DNA from: Streptomyces sp. TLI_105
GTDB lineage: Bacteria > Actinomycetota > Actinomycetes > Streptomycetales > Streptomycetaceae
DNA length: 64,000 bases
NCBI RefSeq assembly: GCF_900105415.1
Contig: NZ_FNSM01000001.1
Span: 7,200,001-7,264,000 of the forward strand
Direction of reading: 5' to 3'
In this document: one piece after another, positions 16,510-38,900 of the stretch
How the letters are laid out: each line of letters starts with the position of its first letter
How positions within the stretch are numbered: the first letter of the stretch is position 1
Program-made: the position numbers and the translations under genes
Notes under the pieces: generated by a model
The model's input: only the letters and a program-made list of their open reading frames with translations
What the model was told of the DNA's origin: nothing
Database searches by the model: none

Positions 16510-16983
16510 ATGGGGCAGACAGCAGGCGTTGCGGACGGTCGGCCGCTGATGGCGGACATCGTGTCGGTGTCCGGCCTCTTCGAGGGCAGCGAGGACATTG
16601 CCGTCGCCCGCGAACTGGCCCGTACCTTCCTCGCCGATGCACAGGGCGTGCACGGCCTGCCGGTGTCCGAGCGCGCGATGAGCGTGGTGGAGCTGGTGGT
16701 CAGTGAGCTGGTCACCAATGCGCGCAAGTACGCGCCCGGCCCGTGCCTGCTGACCCTGGAGATCGTCGGCGGCGCGGTCGAGGTGACGGTGTGGGACAGC
16801 AATCCCACCCTGCCGGCCGTCCTTGCGCCCGACCCGACCCGGGTCGGGCAGCACGGGCTGGAGATAGTGATGGCGCTCGGCCAGAGCTTCGCCGTCCACC
16901 GTGAGCCTGTGGGCAAGCGCATCACCACGGCGATCGCCCTGACCGACGATCCCAGCGGCGCAGCCGCCGGTCACCGGCTGTGA
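16510..16983 (+). CDS. RsbW-like ATP-binding protein (HATPase_c_2)
   Basis: The 157-residue protein has a GHKL ATPase fold: VVELVVSELVTNARKYAPG is the N-box, VEVTVWDSNP the G1-like DxN segment and RVGQHGLEIVMAL the G2 box. Most Streptomyces proteins of this family act as anti-sigma kinases or partners of STAS proteins. A GGAG site precedes the ATG, and a sigma-B-like promoter lies 44 nt upstream. The STAS gene 1.2 kb away is a plausible partner. No sensor domain or membrane segment is present. Confidence 0.85.
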   Translation: MGQTAGVADGRPLMADIVSVSGLFEGSEDIAVARELARTFLADAQGVHGLPVSERAMSVVELVVSELVTNARKYAPGPCLLTLEIVGGAVEVTVWDSNPTLPAVLAPDPTRVGQHGLEIVMALGQSFAVHREPVGKRITTAIALTDDPSGAAAGHRL

Positions 16984-17178
16984 GAAATCGTCTCGATGGG
17001 CGACCCACGCTCCGTGTCGCCGGAACGGGCTGTCGGCAGACAAACCAAGCGCATCGGTTGATCCAGTGGGGCCACACTGTGCCGACGAGCTCCGCAGCCC
17101 CCTCGGACATCGCAGGAACGGACACGTCGGCGCGTCACGGAACGGGCGTCGGGCCCTCCGATGGACCCGGCGCCATGA

Positions 17179-17455
17179 GTGACTCTCAACTTCCACCCGG
17201 ACCGTCCGCTGCACGGCAGGCTGATCCTGGACGCCATGGCCGAGGACGGCGTCTACCGCTCGCAGTTCGTCACGAGAACCAGCAAGGGCGGACCGACCGC
17301 GCATCCAGGCGGTGACCGGTGGCGCTGGGAGAGCCGGATCTTCGGCGGAGCGTACGACGAAGCGGCCGCTCATGAGCGGCCCGTCTACGGGGCGTTGAAC
17401 TTCCGTCGCAAACCGGTCGGTGGGGCGCCGCGGTTCGGCTCGGCCCACGGACGTC
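17179..17455 (+). pseudogene. Truncated DUF3626 protein
   Basis: From GTG 17179, immediately after an in-frame TGA, the frame reads VTLNFHPDRPLHGRLILDAM, EDGVYRSQFVTRTSKGG, HPGGDRWRWESRIFGGAYD and ERPVYGALNFRRKPVGGAPR. These are conserved DUF3626 blocks. The family normally has residues before VTLNFHPDRP and roughly 200 more after this part, both missing here. The frame runs on into unrelated sequence and transposase debris. Confidence 0.65.
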
Positions 17456-17595
17456 CTCGAGCGACGTCGTCGCCTCGTCCTCCTGACCCTGCTCGACACC
17501 GGGGAAGACCCGCTCGACGAGGGCCCGGCGGGCCTGCTCCTGCCGTACGACGGCGACGGCAAGCGCCGAGTCCTGCGGGCCCTGCCGACCAGGCC

Positions 17596-17800
17596 GGCCA
17601 CCGCCTCCGCCGCGGCCGGGCCGGCGGCCGACCGCCCGCTTTCGACGCCGAGACGTACAAGCAGCGCAACACGGTCGAACGATGCATCAACCGGCTCAAG
17701 CGGTGGCGCGGCCTGGCCATGCGCACCGACAAACTCGCCATCGTCTACAACGCCGCTCTTCACCTCGCCGCCATCCTCATCTGGGCGCGAACACCAAGAA
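17596..17800 (+). mobile_element. 3' remnant of an IS5-family-like transposase
   Basis: In the same frame as the DUF3626 remnant, FDAETYKQRNTVERCINRLK, RWRGLAMRTDK and LHLAAILIWAR match the C-terminal end of IS5-type DDE transposases, including the conserved YKxRNxVER block with the catalytic Glu. The N-terminal two thirds are missing. A related N-terminal remnant lies at 12476. Confidence 0.65.
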
Positions 17801-17864
17801 CGAGCGAGACCGGACCTGAGAGAATCCATGGCGCATGCATCCGGGTTGTCAGGAGGAGTCGTTC

Positions 17865-18383
17865 ATGTGGCTGGAGCGCAGGGTGGTCCCGGATGAAGAC
17901 CGGGAGCAGTGGACCTGGACTCCGCTCGAAGCTGTAGGGCCCTTGAGGTTCGGACAGACCGTTGAGGAAGTCGCTGCCGTACTCCAGGAGCCGATCAGCG
18001 GTCGGGACTCGCGTGAACAGTGGGTTCCCTTCTCCAGCCGGGGCGTCGACACCTACTACCGCTCCGAAGACTGGACGCCGGCCGCGGTCGCCATCGATGC
18101 CTGCCGCGGACCTCAGATCTCCTTCGGAGAGGTCCGGCTGGTGGGACGGCTGCCGTCGGAGCTGACGCCGTGGCTGGAAGCAGGCGCAGACACCCACGAG
18201 GGCAGGCTGCGTTTCGGCCTGAACGGAGAGGCCGGACTTCCGGGCCTCGGCCTGGTCATGCGTTGCCAACAGAACGGCGATTTCAACCGCACCCGCCCCG
18301 TGATGGTGGCACCCGAGTGGGCTGACACGAGCGTGGACAGTTGGGAAGGCCCCCTGCCCAGCAGGGAATGGCTTGTGTACTGA
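17865..18383 (+). CDS. Hypothetical protein, 172 aa
   Basis: ATG 17865 is chosen because AGGAGG lies 8 nt upstream; an ATG at 17835 would add ten residues. The protein is acidic, soluble and Trp-rich (MWLERRVVPDEDREQWTWTP, DSWEGPLPSREWLVY), with no signal or membrane segment. The LRFGQTVEEVAAVL motif recalls small actinobacterial proteins of unknown function, some of them immunity-like, but I cannot name a family. It is intact among remnants. Confidence 0.65.
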   Translation: MWLERRVVPDEDREQWTWTPLEAVGPLRFGQTVEEVAAVLQEPISGRDSREQWVPFSSRGVDTYYRSEDWTPAAVAIDACRGPQISFGEVRLVGRLPSELTPWLEAGADTHEGRLRFGLNGEAGLPGLGLVMRCQQNGDFNRTRPVMVAPEWADTSVDSWEGPLPSREWLVY

Positions 18384-18560
18384 CATCGCTGCCCACAAGC
18401 CAGCCGCATCCTGCTTGTGCAGAGACACCGCACCGACCAAAGAGACGGGCCCTCGGGCCGATCAGGGGCGGATGACGTCCCGTCGACGTCCTCCGCCCCC
18501 GGAGCCGGTCTCGCCGTGAGCGAGGTCGGTTCCGCTTTCCCGTCGGCGACGCGCGTGTCG

Positions 18561-18657
18561 AACGTCTCGACGGAAGACTCCTCGATCGGAGAAGCTGGCC
18601 CCCAACAGCCCTTCATCTGGGCGTAGTTGGGACAGATCGACAAGTTCGGGGGAGAAC
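18561..18657 (+). promoter_or_regulatory. Upstream region shared with the paralogue at 11921
   Basis: This 97-bp region matches the 98 bp upstream of the first secreted-protein gene, starting at AACG-CTCGACGGAA and ending in the CGGGGGAGAAC ribosome-binding segment. The rest of the gap after 18383 contains only an imperfect, wobble-rich hairpin near 18500-18533. Confidence 0.65.
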
Positions 18658-19212
18658 ATGGCAAGAGCTGCCCGTCACTGGTCCGCGCGCATAGCGGGCG
18701 TGGTGGCCGGATCGGTACTGATCGCCGGCGGTACGGCAGGCGTCACGTACGCCGCCGGGACCGGCCCCTCGGCCGTCGCCGCCGAGGCCTACCTTCCCAC
18801 CGTCGAGATCACCAGCAACTTCGCGGTGGTCGCGACCACGCATCCCGACACCGTGGGCTGCAACGGCTACAACGTGACCGGGACGGGGACCTCCACCGGC
18901 AAGCCGGTCACCACCGCCACCTGGGCGCAGAAAGAAGTGGTGTGCACCGCGACCATCCCCGGCAAGTACGACATCAAGGGGACGGCGACGATGACGGAGC
19001 CCGACGGCGACCGGCTCGACATCAGCTACGCGCTCACCGCCCCGCTGACGTCGGACACCATGGTCTACCCGTCCGGCACCTTCAAGATCACCGGTGGCTC
19101 CGGCAACTACGCGTTCGTGGCCGGCAGCGGCAAGATGACCGCCCGCGTCAACCTGCTGGACCACGACCACGTCAGCAGCTCCCTGCTGGGAGACATCCAG
19201 TACCTCGGCTGA
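18658..19212 (+). CDS. Secreted protein of unknown function (paralogue B)
   Basis: The 184-residue exported protein (signal peptide with cleavage near TYA-AG) is homologous to the product at 11921 along its whole length, including HWSARIAG in the signal region, THPDTVGCNGYNV, LTSDTMVYPSGTF-ITGG, GSGKM and VNLLD. Both cysteines are conserved. It has an extra stretch (AVAAEAYLPTVEITSNF) before the conserved core. It ends 36 bp before the acyl-CoA ligase start, so the two could share a transcript. Function unknown. Confidence 0.75.
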   Translation: MARAARHWSARIAGVVAGSVLIAGGTAGVTYAAGTGPSAVAAEAYLPTVEITSNFAVVATTHPDTVGCNGYNVTGTGTSTGKPVTTATWAQKEVVCTATIPGKYDIKGTATMTEPDGDRLDISYALTAPLTSDTMVYPSGTFKITGGSGNYAFVAGSGKMTARVNLLDHDHVSSSLLGDIQYLG

Positions 19213-19248
19213 TCCCGGACTCCGACCGTACTCGCAAGGGGCCGCACC

Positions 19249-20928
19249 ATGAAGAGCACGATGCAGGACCGCGAGCTGCTGGTCCGCGACATCCTCGCGC
19301 ACGGGCAACGCGTCTACGGGGACAGCCGGGTGGTGCGATGTGCCGACGGGCCGACCGCACGGTCCTCACAGACCTTCGCCGACATCGCCCGCCAGGCCGA
19401 ACAGCTCGCCGCCGCACTCTCCCGACTGGGCGTGCAACTCGGCGAACGGGTCGCCACGCTGGCCTGGAACACCCCCGAGCACCTGGTGGCGTACCTCGCC
19501 GTACCGAGCATGGGGGCGGTGCTGCACACGCTCAACCTCCGCCTCCACCAGGACCAGTTGGGCTACATCATCGAGCACGCCGAGGACGCCGTCCTCCTCG
19601 TCGACGCGACCCTCCTGGAGATGCTCCCGCCCGTGCGGGACCGGCTGGGCGGCGTGCGCCACCTGGTCGTCATCGGCGACGCGCCGGAGGTGGAGCTGCC
19701 CGCCCACATCGCCGTACACCGCTGGGACGAACTGCTCGCGGCCGAGCGGCCCGGCTTCGACTGGCCCGACCTGGACGAACGGGAAGCGGCCGCGCTCTGC
19801 TACACGACCGGCACCACCGGCAACCCCAAGGGCGTGGCCTACAGCCACCGCTCGATCACCCTCCACACGCTCGGCGTCTCGGCCGGCGCCGGATTCGCGA
19901 TGCACGACGGCGACCGCGTCCTGCCGATCGTGCCCATGTTCCACGCCAACGCCTGGGGCTGGCCGTACGCCGCCTGGCTCGCCGGCTCCGACCTCATCAT
20001 GAACGGCCGCCGACTGCACACCCCGGACCTCGCCCGGATCATCAACGAGGAACGGCCCACCGCCGTCGCCGCGATCTGCACCATCTGGAACAGCCTGGTC
20101 CACCACGGCGAGCAGCACCCGCTGGACCTGAGCGGCGTACGACTCGCGGGCTGCGGCGGCGCCACCCCGCCGCGCGCCCTGCTCCAGCGGCTCAAGGACC
20201 GCTACGGGGTCCGGCTGAAGCAGGGCTGGGGGCTGACCGAGACCAGCCCCCTCGCCACCTTCGCCGTCCCCCCGCACGGCACCCCGGACGAGGACGAGGT
20301 CGACTGGCTGGCCAAGAGCGGCCGCCTCATGCCCTTCGTCGACGCCCGGCTGATCGCGGAGGACGGCAGCGAACAGCCCTGGGACGGCCGCTCGGTGGGC
20401 GAACTGGAACTGCGCGGACCGTGGGTCACCGGCTCGTACTTCAACACCGAGGACTCCGCCGAGAAGTTCCACGACGGCTGGCTGCGCACCGGCGACCTGG
20501 GAGTGATCGAACCGGGCGGCTGGGTGGTCGTCAGCGACCGGCTCAAGGACGGCATCAAGAGCGGCGGCGAGTGGATCTCCACCATCGAGCTGGAGAACGC
20601 GATCATCGAGCACCCCGCCGTGCTCGAGGCCGTCGTGGTCGGCGTGCCCGACCCGCGCTGGGAGGAGCGCCCCCTCGCCTGCGTGTCGCTGGTGCCGGGC
20701 GCCGGGGTCGGCGGGGACGAGCTCCGGGAGTTCCTGTCCGGACGGGTGGCGCGCTGGTGGATACCGGAGCGCTGGTCCTTCGTCGACGCGGTGCCCAAGA
20801 CCAGCGTCGGCAAGTATGACAAGCGGGCGGTGCGGGCCCTGTACGGGGAAGGGGCCCTCGACGTCTGGGCCCCGGGCGGGCCCGGCGGGTCCGGCGAGCC
20901 CGGCGCTCAGGTGTCGCCCGCAGAGTGA
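19249..20928 (+). CDS. Fatty-acyl-CoA ligase (ANL superfamily)
   Basis: A 559-residue stand-alone adenylate-forming enzyme. LCYTTGTTGNPKGVAYSHR is the P-loop, KQGWGLTETSPLA the A5 motif, GWLRTGDLG the hinge Asp region, DRLKDGIKSGGEWIS the A8 hinge, and PKTSVGKYDKRAV the catalytic Lys. It resembles medium/long-chain acyl-CoA synthetases. An AAGGGG site precedes ATG 19249; ATG 19261 is an alternative. It converges with the FMO operon and lies 1.7 kb from the PKS-NRPS genes. A pathway role (activating a starter, intermediate or shunt acid) is possible, but the assembly line has its own KSQ loading module. Confidence 0.88.
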   Translation: MKSTMQDRELLVRDILAHGQRVYGDSRVVRCADGPTARSSQTFADIARQAEQLAAALSRLGVQLGERVATLAWNTPEHLVAYLAVPSMGAVLHTLNLRLHQDQLGYIIEHAEDAVLLVDATLLEMLPPVRDRLGGVRHLVVIGDAPEVELPAHIAVHRWDELLAAERPGFDWPDLDEREAAALCYTTGTTGNPKGVAYSHRSITLHTLGVSAGAGFAMHDGDRVLPIVPMFHANAWGWPYAAWLAGSDLIMNGRRLHTPDLARIINEERPTAVAAICTIWNSLVHHGEQHPLDLSGVRLAGCGGATPPRALLQRLKDRYGVRLKQGWGLTETSPLATFAVPPHGTPDEDEVDWLAKSGRLMPFVDARLIAEDGSEQPWDGRSVGELELRGPWVTGSYFNTEDSAEKFHDGWLRTGDLGVIEPGGWVVVSDRLKDGIKSGGEWISTIELENAIIEHPAVLEAVVVGVPDPRWEERPLACVSLVPGAGVGGDELREFLSGRVARWWIPERWSFVDAVPKTSVGKYDKRAVRALYGEGALDVWAPGGPGGSGEPGAQVSPAE

Positions 20929-20934
20929 CGGAAA

Positions 20935-20966
20935 AGGCGGCGCCCCGGCTCACCGGGGCGCCGCCT
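20935..20966. terminator. Perfect 14-bp bidirectional hairpin
   Basis: Arms 20935-20948 and 20953-20966 are exact complements with a CTCA loop. It lies between the convergent acyl-CoA ligase and 146-aa protein genes and can serve both. Confidence 0.9.
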
Positions 20967-20979
20967 CCTCCCGTACGCC

Positions 20980-21420
20980 TCAGGCCGACGTCGCGCGCGC
21001 GGCCTCGGTCAGCAGCTCACGCTGCTCGTCGGGGCCCAGGCCCAGCTCCCGTACCAGCCGGAGCGACAGGACGAGGTGGGCCTGCATCCTCGGCTCCGGA
21101 CCGAGCCGCTCACCGCCGGCCGCCGTGGCCCCGTCCAGTCCCTCGGCGAACAGGCGCTCCAGGGCCGCCGGGTCGAAGTCCTCCGCCCCGGCCTCCAGCG
21201 AGCCGAGGAACTCCGCGACGTACCCGCTGATCTCCCGCGGCGTCGCGCCCTGCGGGAAGCGGCGGCGGACGACGAGCCCGAAGGCGGCGCCGACCGCCTG
21301 CCCGTACCCCGGGCCGGTGGGGTCGAGGGCGGTGGATTTCTGCGCGAACCCGATGAAGTCGAACGCCCACAGCGCGCCCAGCACGTCGAGTTCGGTGGAG
21401 GGGGTGGTGGCGGTGGTCAT
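20980..21420 (-). CDS. Hypothetical protein coupled to the flavin monooxygenase
   Basis: A 146-residue mostly helical protein with no signal, membrane helix or known motif (LDVLGALWAFDFIGFAQKST, then helices rich in Ala/Glu/Leu). Its ATG overlaps the FMO stop by four bases (ATGA), so the pair is co-translated, and it likely belongs to the biosynthetic cluster. It could be a small tailoring or accessory protein. I do not recognise the family. Confidence 0.7.
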   Translation of the reverse strand: MTTATTPSTELDVLGALWAFDFIGFAQKSTALDPTGPGYGQAVGAAFGLVVRRRFPQGATPREISGYVAEFLGSLEAGAEDFDPAALERLFAEGLDGATAAGGERLGPEPRMQAHLVLSLRLVRELGLGPDEQRELLTEAARATSA

Positions 21421-22499
21421 GACGGCTCACCTTCTGCCGTGGGGGAGGCGGTCGTGGTGCTCTGGGCGGCGGCGGTGACCGCCGCCGCGGCGCGCTCGGC
21501 GTCCCGACCGACGAAGCCGATCAGCGCCGAGCCGCGGGTGCGCATCCGGTAGAGCCCCAGGTAGTGGCTGCCGGGCAGCACCCCCGTGCCCTCCGTGTGC
21601 AGGGGCTGCCCGTCCTCGTCGAGCATCGCCGGGTCGAGCCAGCTCCAGTCGGTGCGGTAGCCGGTCGCCCAGATCACGGTGGACGGCTTGACGCGCTCGC
21701 CGTCGGCGGTGACCAGCTCGGCGCCCTCGGCCGCGGTGATCCGGCCCACGGTCCGCATCTCGCCCGCCGCGACCAGCTCGGGCACCCGGTCGCCGACGAT
21801 CGGGTCCGGCGCCTGCATGTTCACCGGGAGGCTCATCACGCCGATGACGCTCATCCACCAGAACATGTCCCGCCCGACCACGGTCTGCGGCAGAGGCGGC
21901 GACACCTTGTCGCTGCAACCGAGCACCACGCTGTGGGACGCGGACAGCTCCGCGGCTATCTGCCGGCCGGAGTTGCCGTCGCCGACGACCACCACCGTGC
22001 CCGGCGGCACCTGGTCGGGTGCGCGGTACTCGCTGGTGTGCAGGGTGGGCACGTCCGCGCTCAGTCCGGCCGCGAACTCCGGAAGCCGGGGGGTGCCGAA
22101 CGGGCCGGTCGCGATCACGACCTGCTCGGCGCGGCAGTCGCCGTGCGCGGTGGTCAGCAGATAGCCGTCACCGTCCCTGCGCAGCGACAGCACCCTGTGG
22201 TCGGTCAGCACCGGGATGTCGAACCGCTCGGCGTAGCCCCGCAGGTACGCCACGACCTCGTCCTTGCCGGGGTAGTGCGCGCCGGCCCCGGGGAAGGGCA
22301 GGCCCGGCAGCCCGGAGAACTGCGCGGAGGTGAACAGCTTCAGGGAGTCCCAGCGCCGCTCCCAGGTCTCGCCGACCTCGCTGCCCGCGTCGAGGACCAC
22401 ACACCCCACGCCGGCCTGCCGCAGGTGGTACGCGGCGGCGAGTCCGGACTGGCCCCCTCCGACGACGGCGACCGGCACGGTGGCCGGCAACGCGTTCAT
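21417..22499 (-). CDS. FAD-dependent monooxygenase (FMO/BVMO-like)
   Basis: The 360-residue enzyme has two dinucleotide-binding motifs: VAVVGGGQSGLAAAYHL for FAD and VVVVGDGNSGRQIAAEL for NADPH. ETWERRWDSLKLFT and IWATGYRTDWSW are further landmarks of class B flavoprotein monooxygenases. It is shorter than classic Baeyer-Villiger enzymes. It starts 144 bp after the hybrid PKS-NRPS gene on the same strand, with a strong hairpin between, so expression may be partly independent. A tailoring oxidation of the polyketide-thiazoline (hydroxylation, heteroatom oxidation or ring aromatisation) is the natural inference. Confidence 0.88.
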   Translation of the reverse strand: MNALPATVPVAVVGGGQSGLAAAYHLRQAGVGCVVLDAGSEVGETWERRWDSLKLFTSAQFSGLPGLPFPGAGAHYPGKDEVVAYLRGYAERFDIPVLTDHRVLSLRRDGDGYLLTTAHGDCRAEQVVIATGPFGTPRLPEFAAGLSADVPTLHTSEYRAPDQVPPGTVVVVGDGNSGRQIAAELSASHSVVLGCSDKVSPPLPQTVVGRDMFWWMSVIGVMSLPVNMQAPDPIVGDRVPELVAAGEMRTVGRITAAEGAELVTADGERVKPSTVIWATGYRTDWSWLDPAMLDEDGQPLHTEGTGVLPGSHYLGLYRMRTRGSALIGFVGRDAERAAAAVTAAAQSTTTASPTAEGEPS

Positions 22500-22603
22500 C
22501 GGCTCGCTCCGGCGCTGTTCCGGCCGGCTTGATCAATTCGCATTCCGATTGTCCTCACTCCTTGTACCTGGCCCCCGCCGGACCCGCAGGACCGGTCCGG
22601 GGG

Positions 22604-22638
22604 ACCGGCCGGGCCGCCCGCTCGGCGGCCCGGCCGGT
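22604..22638 (-). terminator. Perfect 15-bp hairpin after the PKS-NRPS gene
   Basis: Arms 22604-22618 and 22624-22638 are exact complements around a 5-nt loop, only six bases beyond the stop codon at 22644-22646. Confidence 0.85.
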
Positions 22639-22643
22639 TCGGG

Positions 22644-35837
<13,194 letters not shown>

Positions 35838-35885
35838 GGTGATGATGCCCCCGTAGGCGTCGTGGAGCCGTGCGTGCGCGCGGTG

Positions 35886-35925
35886 CGGGCAGCGCTGCCC
35901 GGGGCGGCGTGCCGGAGCACGCCGC
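35886..35925 (-). terminator. Palindrome plus hairpin in the gap between the two PKS genes
   Basis: A 16-bp perfect palindrome (35886-35901) is followed by a 9-bp stem with a CGGA loop (35904-35912 and 35917-35925). They lie in the 139-bp gap between the PKS genes and could attenuate or terminate transcription, or be a processing site. Confidence 0.5.
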
Positions 35926-35976
35926 GCGCGTCGAACAGGATGAGCAGGGTGAGGGTCCGGCGTCGCGGACGCGGGA

Positions 35977-38900
35977 TCAGAGTTCGGAGTCGATGAACGC
36001 GAGGAGTTCGTCGACCGAGGCCGACTGGACCCGGGCGGACAGGTCGTCCTCGTCGGGCTGGGTCCGCTGGGCGGGGATCCGGGCCGCCAGCGCCTGGAGC
36101 CGCTGGGCGATCTCGGCCCGGACGTCGTCCTGGGTGTCGTCCGGCAGCTCGACGAGCGCCGCCTCCAGCCGGTCGAGTTCGGCCAGGCCGGGGGTGGACG
36201 TCGAGCCGGCGGAGTCCACGGCGGATTCCGCTTCGGCCGGGACGAGTTCGGTGCGGAGGTGGGCCACGACCGCCAGCGGGGTCGGGCAGTTGAAGAGGAG
36301 GGTGGCGGGCAGCCGCAGACCGGCGGCGGTCTGCAGCCTGTTGCGGAGCTCCACGAGGGTGAGCGAGTCGCAGCCCATGTCCTTGAAGGGCCGGTCGGCG
36401 GGGATGCCGGCGGCGGAGGACCGGCCGAGCACGGCGGCGGTCTGCACCCGGACGAGGTCGAGGAGCAGCTCCTCCCGCTCGGCCGGGCTCAGCGCGGCGA
36501 GCCGGTCGCGCAGGGTCCCGGTCGCCCGGGGCGCGGCCGCGGCCGGCGAGGCCTGTGCCGGTCGCGGGGCGGCCGGGGCCAGGTCCCGCAGCACGGCGGG
36601 CAGTCGGTCGCCGAGGGCGCCGAGCGCGGACCGGTCGATCGGTGCGGGAACGAGCGCGGGGGAGTCCACGCGCAGTGCCGCGTCGAGCAGGGCCAGGCCC
36701 TCGGCCCGGTCGATGGGCGCGAGGCCGGTCCGGGCGATCCGTACCCGGTCGGCCTCGGACAGGGTGCCGGCCATTCCGGCGGCGCCCGGCCTTCCCGCGG
36801 TGTCCGCCCACATGCCCCAGGCCAGGGACAGCGCCGGGAGCCCCCGCGCCGCGCGGTGCTGGGCCAGGGCGTCCAGGTAGGCGTTGGCCGCGGCGTAGTT
36901 GCCCTGGCCGGCGCCGCCGATGACGCCCATGACGGAGGAGAAGAGGACGAAGGCCGCGAGGTCCTGGTCGGCGGTCAGCTCGTGCAGGTGCCGGGCCGCG
37001 GTGGCCTTGGCGGCGAGCACGGTGTCGAGGCGCTCGGGGGTGAGCGCCGTGATCACGCCGTCGTCGAGCACTCCTGCGGCATGGACGACGGCGGTGAGCC
37101 GCACGCCGGTCAGCAGCTTCGCGAGCGCGTCGCGGTCGGCGGTGTCACAGGCCGCGAGGACGACCTCCGCACCCGACGCGCCGATCTCGGCGGCCAGTTC
37201 CTCCGCACCGGGTGCGTCGGCGCCGCGACGGCTGACCAGGAGCAGACGGCGGGCGCCGTGCTCGGTGACCAGGTGCCGCGCGACCAGTCCGCCGAGGGCA
37301 CCGGTGGCACCGGTGACCAGGACCGTACCCTCCGGGTCGAGGGCGGCGGGCAGGGTGAGGACGACCTTGCCGACGTGGCGTGCCTGGCTGACGTACCGGA
37401 AGGCCTCCGGTGCCCGGCGGACGTCCCAGGTGCTCACCGGCAGCGGCGTCAGGGCCCCCGACGACAGCAGGCCCATGACAGCCGTGAGCATCTCGCCGAT
37501 CCGCTCGGCCGGCTCCTGGAGCAGGTCGAAGAAGCGGTAGTCCACCCCGGGGTGCCCGGCCGCGATCAGTGCCGGGTCGCGCAGATCGGTCTTGCCCATC
37601 TCCACGAAGCGGCCGCCGCGCGGCAGCAGCCGCAGGGACGCGTCCACGAACTCGCCGGCGAGGGAGTTCAGTACGACGTCCACGCCGAGGCCCTCGGTGG
37701 CCGCGCCGAACGCGGTCTCGAAGTCCAGGGTGCGGGACGACGCCAGGTGCGCCCCTTCCAGGCCCAGGTCGCGCAGGGCGTCCCACTTGCCGGGGCCCGC
37801 CGTGCCGTAGACCTCGGCACCCAGGTGCCGGGCCAGCTGGACGGCGGCCATGCCGACGCCGCCCGCGGCGGCGTGGATCAGGACGCGCTCGCCCGAGGTC
37901 AGACCGGCGAGGTCGACCAGGGCGTGGTAGGCGGTGAGGAACACGATGGGCGCGGACGCCGCCTGGGCGTACGTCCAGGCGGCGGGCATGACGGCGACCA
38001 GCCGGTGGTCGGCGACGGCCGTCGGACCGAACGCCCCGGAGAGCAGGCCCATGACCCGGTCGCCGACGGCGAGACCGGTGACGCCGGGCCCGACCTCGGT
38101 GACCACACCGGCTCCTTCGAGACCGAGCGGACCGGGATCGCCGGGGTAGAGGCCCAGCGTGCCCAGGACGTCGCGGAAGTTGACGCCGGCGGCGCGCACG
38201 GAGATGCGGACCTCGCCGTCGCCCAGCGGGGCCAGGGCCTCCGGGAAGGGTTCGAGGGCCAGGTGGTCCAGGGTCCCGCGCTCGCGCACCACCATCCGCC
38301 AGGCGGCCGTGCCGGCCGGGGGGACCAGGGCGCCGCCGGCCGTCGCCGGACCGATCCGGGGCACGAGCAGGGCCCCGTCCCGTACGGCGAGTTGGGGCTC
38401 GGCGCCGAGCAGCGGCAGTGCCGTGCGGCAGTCCTCCGCCGTCTCCACGTCCAGGAGTCCGACCCGTCCGGGGTTCTCGGTCTGCGCCGAGCGGGCCAGA
38501 CCCCATACGGCCGCGAGGTCGGGGTCCGCGTCGGCGTCCGGCGCCGTGGCCACGGCCGCCCGGGTGACGAGCACCAGGCGGGAGTCGGCGAGCCGGTCGT
38601 CGGCCAGCCACGCCTGGAGCAGGGCGAGCGCGCGGTGCACGGCGGGCCCGGTGCCGTCCGCGTGCTCTTCGAGCTCCGCGAGCGGTGCGAGGACCACCTC
38701 GGGGGCCGGAAGCCCCGCGTCGAGGGCCTCGCCCAGGGCGGCGAGGTCGGCGTACCGGGGGCCGACGCCCAGGTCGACGGGGCCGAGCGCGGCGGCCGAC
38801 GGGGACGCCTCCCGCTCCGCGGTGACCGACGGGGACGCCTCGCCCTCCGTGGTGGCCGGCTTCCAGTCCAGGCGGTGGAGCGAGCGCGGGACGGCCACGT

